From positions 1 to 36,630 of the forward strand of contig JAUIGV010000045.1 in the NCBI GenBank assembly GCA_030432565.1: DNA of 36,630 nucleotides, given 5' to 3'. This document shows, in pieces, positions 32,829-36,630 of the stretch. A program made the translations under genes and the position numbers. A model generated the notes under the pieces. It ran no database searches. It worked only from the letters and a program-made list of their open reading frames with translations, and was not told the origin of the DNA. The stretch comes from Verrucomicrobiia bacterium (GTDB lineage: Bacteria; Verrucomicrobiota; Verrucomicrobiia; Verrucomicrobiales; Akkermansiaceae). How positions within the stretch are numbered: the stretch's first letter is position 1; each line of letters starts with the position of its first letter.

Positions 32829-35267
32829 TTAGAAAATAAAGAGGAACTCACTGGTGTTCAGCATGGCGCGGCAGAAGGAAACAAGGCCATGCTGACCGAT
32901 AAACGTTTCGGAGTCTGCCAGTTCCTCGACGGTCGCGGGCCGGTTATAGAGTAGTTCGAAAGCACTTGCTACGGGAGATTGCGTACCTTTGAGACGTTCC
33001 GCCAGTTTCTCCGCCTGCTGCATCGTAAAGCGGCTGTTGAAAAGATTGAGAGCCTGCAGGGGCGTGGTTGAACGATTGCGGGTCGGAACGACCTGATTGC
33101 CATCCGGGCAGTCAAAGGCCCCAAAGACGGCATCCTGCTCTTGTCGGATTTTGAAGAGGTAGATCATGCGACGCCACTCCGCCGGACCGGTTTCCTCTTT
33201 GGGGTGATAATGAACCACGTTCTCGCGATCGACTTCAAAGAGGTGAAATCCCGGCCCTCCCATTTTTAAGTCCAGGGTGCCGGCGGCTGCGAGCATTCCG
33301 TCGCGAATGGCCTCGGCTTCAAGACGACGCGGGGGGAATCTCCACAGGTATCGGCTGGTGGCATCGATGCGGGCGGCCGAGGAATTGGTTTGGCTTGATC
33401 GCTGGAAGGCCTCCGAGTTTAGCAGAAGGCGCAGGGTGTGTTTCATCGACCATCCGTGTGCCATGAAGTCGGACGCCAGCCAGTCCAAGAGCCCGGGGTG
33501 GGTCGGCAGGGTTCCGTTTGTCCCAAAATCGCTGGGCGTGTCCACGATCCCGATTCCAAAAACGAACTGCCAAAGACGGTTCACCGCCACCCGTGCGGTT
33601 AGTGGATTTTCTTCGCGGGCGATCCAGTCGGCGAGCGCCAGTCGGCGCGCTTGTTCGGGCGTGTCCATGGCAAGATCGAGAGACCCGATCACCTTCAAGG
33701 CATCCGGTGGCACTTCCTCCCGTTTCGCCATTGGGTCTCCCCGATGCAGGCGATGGGTTGCGCCGGGTTTGGAGAAATTTGCCACCCAGGCTTTCACGCC
33801 GTTTTGGAGTTCGGCGATGCGTGATTGGGTGTTCTCGATTCTCGCGATGAGCTTGCGGGCTTGATTCGCTTCGTGTTCGCCAAGCTTGGTGAGAAACGCG
33901 TTCGGGTCGCCTTTCTCGTCGAAGGGGGAGCGGTCCTCGGAGCTTGCCGCGAGGTCCCAGTGATCTCCATCGACCGATAACTCGATCAGGTAATCAACTG
34001 CGATCCGGTCGACGAAGCGGCCGTCCCGGTCTCTGGACCATTCGATTCGCTCGACCGGTGACACTTTGGCAAACTCGATTTGGACCCAGCCTTTGCCGGG
34101 CTGGTTGGAAATCCAGCTCGAATTGTTTCCCGTCTTCCCGTCATTAAGGTGAGCCAGTTGATGAATGGGGTAGCCTTGCAGGTTGCCTGACGAGGTCGCA
34201 ATGGCCCCGGATTTTGCGAGGGCGACATTCTCTCCACCGCGGGCAAAGACTGCGAGTTCATCGAGGCAGGGTTCGGAGCTGTTGGTGCGCCTAATGGTGA
34301 AGCGGACAAATTTTGCGGGTGTGGCCTCGAAGGCTTCCGTGTTCATCCGGGCGTTCACCGGAGGACGTCGCTGTGGAATGTCTCCCTCCTTGTTCGCTGC
34401 GATCGCTTTCAGTTTTTCCAGTTCATTTCTGGCGGTAATCAACGACTTATGCAAAGCGGCCAGCTCTTTTTCGCTGTCCGGGGTGACCTGCTTCGTGACC
34501 GGTCTTTCACCAAATTTCACGCCCGCGAAAACCGCCTGCATTGAATAGTAGTCCTGCTGGCTGATCGGATCGAACTTGTGATCGTGACAGCGCGCGCAGC
34601 CGATGGTCATTCCAAGAAAGGCGGTGCCGGTGGTGTTGATCATGTCCGCCAACTCATCCTGCCGCTGCATTAAAGTGAGGTTCGGGTCCGGGCTTTTGAC
34701 GATGTCGTAGGGTCCGGCCACGAGGAACCCGGTTCCGATGTCAGCCCCCAGGGCATCTCCCGCGAGATGCTCCTTGATGAACTGATCGTAGGGTTTGTCT
34801 TGGTTGAAGGATTCGATCACGTAGTCGCGAAAGCGCCACGCGCTCGGACGTTCCCGGTTGGTCTCGAAGCCATTGCTCTCGGCAAAGCGGGTGAGATCGA
34901 GCCAGTGCCGCGCCATTCGTTCCCCGTAGTGGGGGCTGGCTAAAACGCGATCCACAAGTTCTTCCCATGCCTTGGGAGATCCGTCATTGATAAAACGCTC
35001 CACCTCCTCCGGTGATGGCGGGAGCCCCAACATCACCAGAAAGAGACGCCGAATGAGCGTGCGTCGGCCGCCGTGGTCCAGAGGCCGCAAATTCTTTTCC
35101 GCGAGGGCTTCGTCAAGGTAGGCATCGACTCCGCTGTGCCGGTGTTTTGCAGCCACCGGTTGAAACGACCAATGGCTGGTGACCGGGGGATCGTTTTTCT
35201 TCTGGGCAGCAACGGGCCCGCTGAAAGCCAGCAAAGAAGAGAAAAGGGCCTGGAGTTTTCGTTTCAT
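32829..35267 (-). CDS. DUF1549/DUF1553 PSD protein with discoidin-like insert, lacking the N-terminal cytochrome domain
   Basis: The product has 812 residues. A signal peptide (LQALFSSLLAFSGPVAAQ) leads straight into a HWSFQPV segment and then DUF1549 (about 45-250), including RRLFLVMLGLPPSPEEVERF, a GERMARHWLDLTRFAES block and the haem-like CARCHDHKFDPI at 224-235. A discoidin/F5-8-like beta sandwich (about 315-440; FVRFTIRR, SSWISNQPGKGWVQIEFAKV) is inserted before DUF1553 (NPLTARVAVNRLWQFVFGIG, then LRLLLNSEAFQRSS and PPRRLEAEAIRDGMLAAAG). Most relatives begin with a PSCyt1 cytochrome c domain, which is absent here. The partner DUF1501 gene starts immediately after the stop. A plausible promoter lies 38 bp upstream. 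Confidence 0.93.
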   Translation of the reverse strand: MKRKLQALFSSLLAFSGPVAAQKKNDPPVTSHWSFQPVAAKHRHSGVDAYLDEALAEKNLRPLDHGGRRTLIRRLFLVMLGLPPSPEEVERFINDGSPKAWEELVDRVLASPHYGERMARHWLDLTRFAESNGFETNRERPSAWRFRDYVIESFNQDKPYDQFIKEHLAGDALGADIGTGFLVAGPYDIVKSPDPNLTLMQRQDELADMINTTGTAFLGMTIGCARCHDHKFDPISQQDYYSMQAVFAGVKFGERPVTKQVTPDSEKELAALHKSLITARNELEKLKAIAANKEGDIPQRRPPVNARMNTEAFEATPAKFVRFTIRRTNSSEPCLDELAVFARGGENVALAKSGAIATSSGNLQGYPIHQLAHLNDGKTGNNSSWISNQPGKGWVQIEFAKVSPVERIEWSRDRDGRFVDRIAVDYLIELSVDGDHWDLAASSEDRSPFDEKGDPNAFLTKLGEHEANQARKLIARIENTQSRIAELQNGVKAWVANFSKPGATHRLHRGDPMAKREEVPPDALKVIGSLDLAMDTPEQARRLALADWIAREENPLTARVAVNRLWQFVFGIGIVDTPSDFGTNGTLPTHPGLLDWLASDFMAHGWSMKHTLRLLLNSEAFQRSSQTNSSAARIDATSRYLWRFPPRRLEAEAIRDGMLAAAGTLDLKMGGPGFHLFEVDRENVVHYHPKEETGPAEWRRMIYLFKIRQEQDAVFGAFDCPDGNQVVPTRNRSTTPLQALNLFNSRFTMQQAEKLAERLKGTQSPVASAFELLYNRPATVEELADSETFIGQHGLVSFCRAMLNTSEFLFIF

Positions 35268-35305
35268 GGAAAAAGGGAGATTCCGGGCATGGACGGAACC
35301 CGGTG

Positions 35306-35335
35306 ATCATAGCGATACGGGCTGGATGGCTTCAA
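35306..35335 (-). promoter_or_regulatory. Candidate promoter of the DUF1549-DUF1501 operon
   Basis: On the minus strand TTGAAG (35335-35330) and TATGAT (35311-35306) are 18 bp apart. The -10 matches 5 of 6 consensus bases and the -35 matches 4 of 6. The start codon at 35267 lies 38 nt past the -10, giving a leader of about 30 nt that contains AATCTCCC and no Shine-Dalgarno. Confidence 0.4.
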
Positions 35336-35869
35336 TCTTGTAAGTGGATTGTTTCCGGAGACCGGGAAGAGACATTTTCAGGGGAAACGAAGGGGGATCG
35401 ACTTTGTTTGCAAAGGCACCGTAGACTCGTCGCACATGGAGATATGTTCCCGGCAGCAACCACCGGAATGAGAGCAAGAGGAAACGACTCGTGGCAAGAA
35501 TCCCTCGCCGGCGATTCCATCGCATTGGACGAAGACGATTTTAAAGATCTTTTGCAGCATGTTACCGATCGGAATCAGGATTGGACGCGCGAAAGAAAAT
35601 TGCCCGGCCGATCCGTGCGTCATAATTCCGGTAAACAAACGCGTAACCTCGCCTTTTCAAAATATCTCCAAATCAGCCCCAGTCTGCCATGCACAAAAAC
35701 GCGGGAAACCACCGCAGTTACAGGAATGAAGGAAATCGTGCCTGCTAGATGCCCGGCATATTTCTTCCCTGTCTTTTACCCCAATACACTTTATCAGCCC
35801 ATCACGCAAAATCACCCTGGGGGTGCCACTTTCCCTGGGTCGCTAATGATTAGGGTTGGACCGCGCTGT
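35336..35869. other. Intergenic stretch without a recognised gene
   Basis: About 530 bp between the DUF1549 promoter and the toxin gene. A long plus-strand reading frame (from GTG 35303 to 36268) crosses it and continues antisense through the toxin and antitoxin genes, but its product shows no domain, signal or family similarity and its composition looks like a shadow frame. I treat the region as noncoding or decayed. Confidence 0.45.
35806..35825 (-). terminator. Weak hairpin downstream of the toxin gene
   Basis: On the minus strand CACCC and GGGTG form a 5-bp stem with a CCA loop, followed by ATTTT. It lies about 45 nt past the toxin stop and could end the toxin-antitoxin transcript, but the stem is short. 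Confidence 0.25.
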
Positions 35870-36178
35870 TCATTCTTCCTGGAACTCAATCGGCACATGA
35901 CTTCCAAGATTCATCGCGCCGTGGAGAATGCGCACGATCAGGAGGACGTCATCGTTGACCTGGAACAAGATGAGATGTCGGCCCTCGAATGCGACTTGGC
36001 ACCGTGGAAACAAATCCTCCCGGAATCTCCAGCGATCGGGAGATTCGAGAATCTCAGAAAACTTGCGGTAAAGGTTTTTGAGATACTTCTCCTCCTGCTC
36101 TGCACCCCAAGTATCCAGCGTATAGGCGCTGATGTCCTGCAAGTCGGCCGCAGCGTGTTCAGTGAGGTCGAGAATCAC
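35870..36178 (-). CDS. parE: ParE/RelE-type toxin of a type II toxin-antitoxin system
   Basis: The product has 102 residues and starts with GTG. It has the compact RelE/ParE layout: an N-terminal strand and two helices (LTEHAAADLQDISAYTLDTW, then AEQEEKYLKNLYRKFSEI), then strands with RCQVAFEGRHLILFQVNDDV and the closing VLLIVRILHGAMN, the ILH segment being typical of ParE. ParE toxins target DNA gyrase, whereas RelE cleaves mRNA; the long helical hairpin and ILH motif favour ParE. The GTG overlaps the antitoxin stop by 4 bp (GTGA). No truncation is visible. It may stabilise the adjacent mobile DNA. Confidence 0.88.
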   Translation of the reverse strand: MILDLTEHAAADLQDISAYTLDTWGAEQEEKYLKNLYRKFSEILESPDRWRFREDLFPRCQVAFEGRHLILFQVNDDVLLIVRILHGAMNLGSHVPIEFQEE

Positions 36179-36426
36179 GATTTCTTCTTGGGCGTCTTCC
36201 TGGCCAGAGCGAGAAACTCTTCCTCGCTGGTCACCCGGGTGACGTTACCGGCTACCGCATCCTCGTAGCCCTTCATCGCCTCATTTCTCAGCCAGTCTTC
36301 CTGAAGGCGTTGTTTTTCCCATACCCGCAGGGCTTCCCGCAGGACCTCGCTCACGTTGTTGTAGCGGCCCGAATCCACGCAGCCTTTGACCAGGCTTTCA
36401 TAATGAGGTGTCAGTGAAATATTCAT
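36175..36426 (-). CDS. parD: ParD-type ribbon-helix-helix antitoxin
   Basis: The product has 83 residues from the ATG at 36426, chosen because AAAGGAGA lies just upstream with about 5 nt spacing; a longer in-frame start would extend through the promoter. The N-terminal ribbon-helix-helix (MNISLTPHYESLVKGCVDSG, then RYNNVSEVLREALRVWEKQ) is the ParD DNA-binding and dimerisation fold. The C-terminal part is charged and probably disordered until it wraps the toxin. It should neutralise the toxin and, with it, repress the promoter at 36449-36477. Gene order (antitoxin first) and the 4-bp overlap are standard. Confidence 0.88.
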   Translation of the reverse strand: MNISLTPHYESLVKGCVDSGRYNNVSEVLREALRVWEKQRLQEDWLRNEAMKGYEDAVAGNVTRVTSEEEFLALARKTPKKKS

Positions 36427-36430
36427 TTTC

Positions 36431-36438
36431 TCTCCTTT
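36431..36438 (-). promoter_or_regulatory. Strong Shine-Dalgarno of the antitoxin gene
   Basis: AAAGGAGA on the minus strand, 4-5 nt before the ATG at 36426. This is the only clear Shine-Dalgarno I found before any gene in the window and it decides the antitoxin start. Confidence 0.75.
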
Positions 36439-36448
36439 CCTTTTGGTT

Positions 36449-36477
36449 ATCATAATAAAGATTGCTAATCTTTGCAA
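36449..36477 (-). promoter_or_regulatory. Sigma70-type promoter of the toxin-antitoxin operon
   Basis: On the minus strand TTGCAA (36477-36472) and TATGAT (36454-36449) are separated by exactly 17 bp. The -10 matches 5 of 6 and the -35 matches 4 of 6 consensus bases. The leader to the ATG would be about 16 nt and contains the Shine-Dalgarno. Confidence 0.65.
36457..36473. promoter_or_regulatory. Operator-like inverted repeat inside the toxin-antitoxin promoter
   Basis: AAAGATT and AATCTTT form perfect 7-bp arms around a 3-bp centre. It fills the spacer between -35 and -10, where a ParD dimer would block RNA polymerase. Binding is inferred from position and symmetry. Confidence 0.55.
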
Positions 36478-36509
36478 GACATCAGTAAAGACAGTGGCTT
36501 GTGTGCCTA

Positions 36510-36599
36510 TTGGAATCAAAACTGAAGTGCAACGTTTGAGGTTGGCAATAGGCCAGGGCCTGAGAGACGCTCTGGTTCGATCGCCAAACCAAACTCAAA
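36510..36599. mobile_element. Possible left end of an IS30-family element
   Basis: Sequence upstream of the partial transposase contains AAAACTGAAGTGCAACGTTT, with a GTGCAAC/GTTGCAC core of the kind found in terminal repeats of some IS30 elements. The right end is outside the window, so the boundary and any target duplication cannot be confirmed. Confidence 0.3.
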
Positions 36600-36630
36600 G
36601 TGAATCAATACAAGCACCTGACCCGTCAAG
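36600..36630 (+). CDS. Start of an IS30-family transposase (runs off right edge)
   Basis: Only ten codons are present. From the GTG at 36600 they read MNQYKHLTRQ (GTG as Met). Many IS30-family transposases begin with a segment of the form YKHLT-x-x-ERYQI, so the match is suggestive but short. It points away from the toxin-antitoxin module. The call depends on the sequence continuing with ERYQI-like residues beyond the edge. Confidence 0.45.
   Translation, partial: MNQYKHLTRQ

Noticed and set aside
35303-36268. Long plus-strand reading frame (321 codons) antisense to the toxin-antitoxin genes
   Set aside because: Its product has no recognisable domain, it covers both confidently identified minus-strand genes, and nothing supports its GTG start.
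36427-36519. Upstream extension of the antitoxin by 31 residues
   Set aside because: It would translate through a good promoter, the operator-like repeat and the Shine-Dalgarno.
1-36630. CRISPR arrays, tRNA or rRNA genes, prophage
   Set aside because: No regularly spaced repeats, cloverleaf-like segments, rRNA stretches or phage structural genes were recognised anywhere in the window.

Overview
The window looks like chromosome of a free-living member of the Planctomycetes-Verrucomicrobia group, more likely Verrucomicrobiota. The grounds are two sets of the Planctomycetes/Verrucomicrobia-specific PSD families (DUF1592 with DUF1552, and DUF1549/DUF1553 with DUF1501), a DUF1080 protein, a DUF6288 PDZ protein, secreted LamG and C-type-lectin proteins with a C-terminal domain often seen in Verrucomicrobia, a moderately high GC content, and an almost complete lack of Shine-Dalgarno sequences. 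No rRNA, tRNA, CRISPR array or phage module was seen.

Layout from left to right. Positions 1-3764 (minus) hold a DUF1552 protein followed by a haem-motif DUF1592 protein that runs off the left edge. Positions 3856-6044 (plus) hold a Tat-exported FAD oxidoreductase translationally coupled to a membrane protein with a DUF2271-like extracytoplasmic domain. A secreted double-LamG protein (6063-7715, minus) is divergent from a pentameric ligand-gated ion channel homologue (7885-8892, plus). Positions 8889-11543 (minus) encode an IlvD/EDD pentonate dehydratase and a DapA-family lyase, a likely sugar-acid pathway. Positions 11901-13537 (plus) carry a 58-residue DUF1328 membrane protein, a lipoprotein L,D-transpeptidase and a small lipoprotein.

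Positions 13561-18053 (minus) carry a flavin amine oxidase, a ThDP-dependent 2-oxo-acid decarboxylase and an ADP-ribosylglycohydrolase. The first two could act in sequence: amine or amino acid to oxo acid to aldehyde. Positions 18262-27198 hold a secreted DUF1080 protein (minus), then a second FAD oxidoreductase, a SASA-type esterase and a 1630-residue secreted lectin-like protein (plus). This block looks devoted to binding and processing extracellular glycans. An M24 peptidase (27200-28324, minus) and a DUF6288 protein (28634-31306, plus) follow, then a DUF1549/DUF1553-DUF1501 operon (31326-35267, minus).

The right end is different in character. A parDE-type toxin-antitoxin module (35870-36426, minus) has a canonical promoter, an internal operator-like inverted repeat and a strong Shine-Dalgarno, unlike the rest of the window. 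The first codons of what looks like an IS30-family transposase reach the right edge. The most unusual items are the ligand-gated channel, a 24-bp perfect palindrome over the DUF1328 start codon, a duplicated and degenerate half in the L,D-transpeptidase, a shared pyrimidine-rich 10-mer before several starts, and about 700 unrecognised residues in the giant lectin protein.
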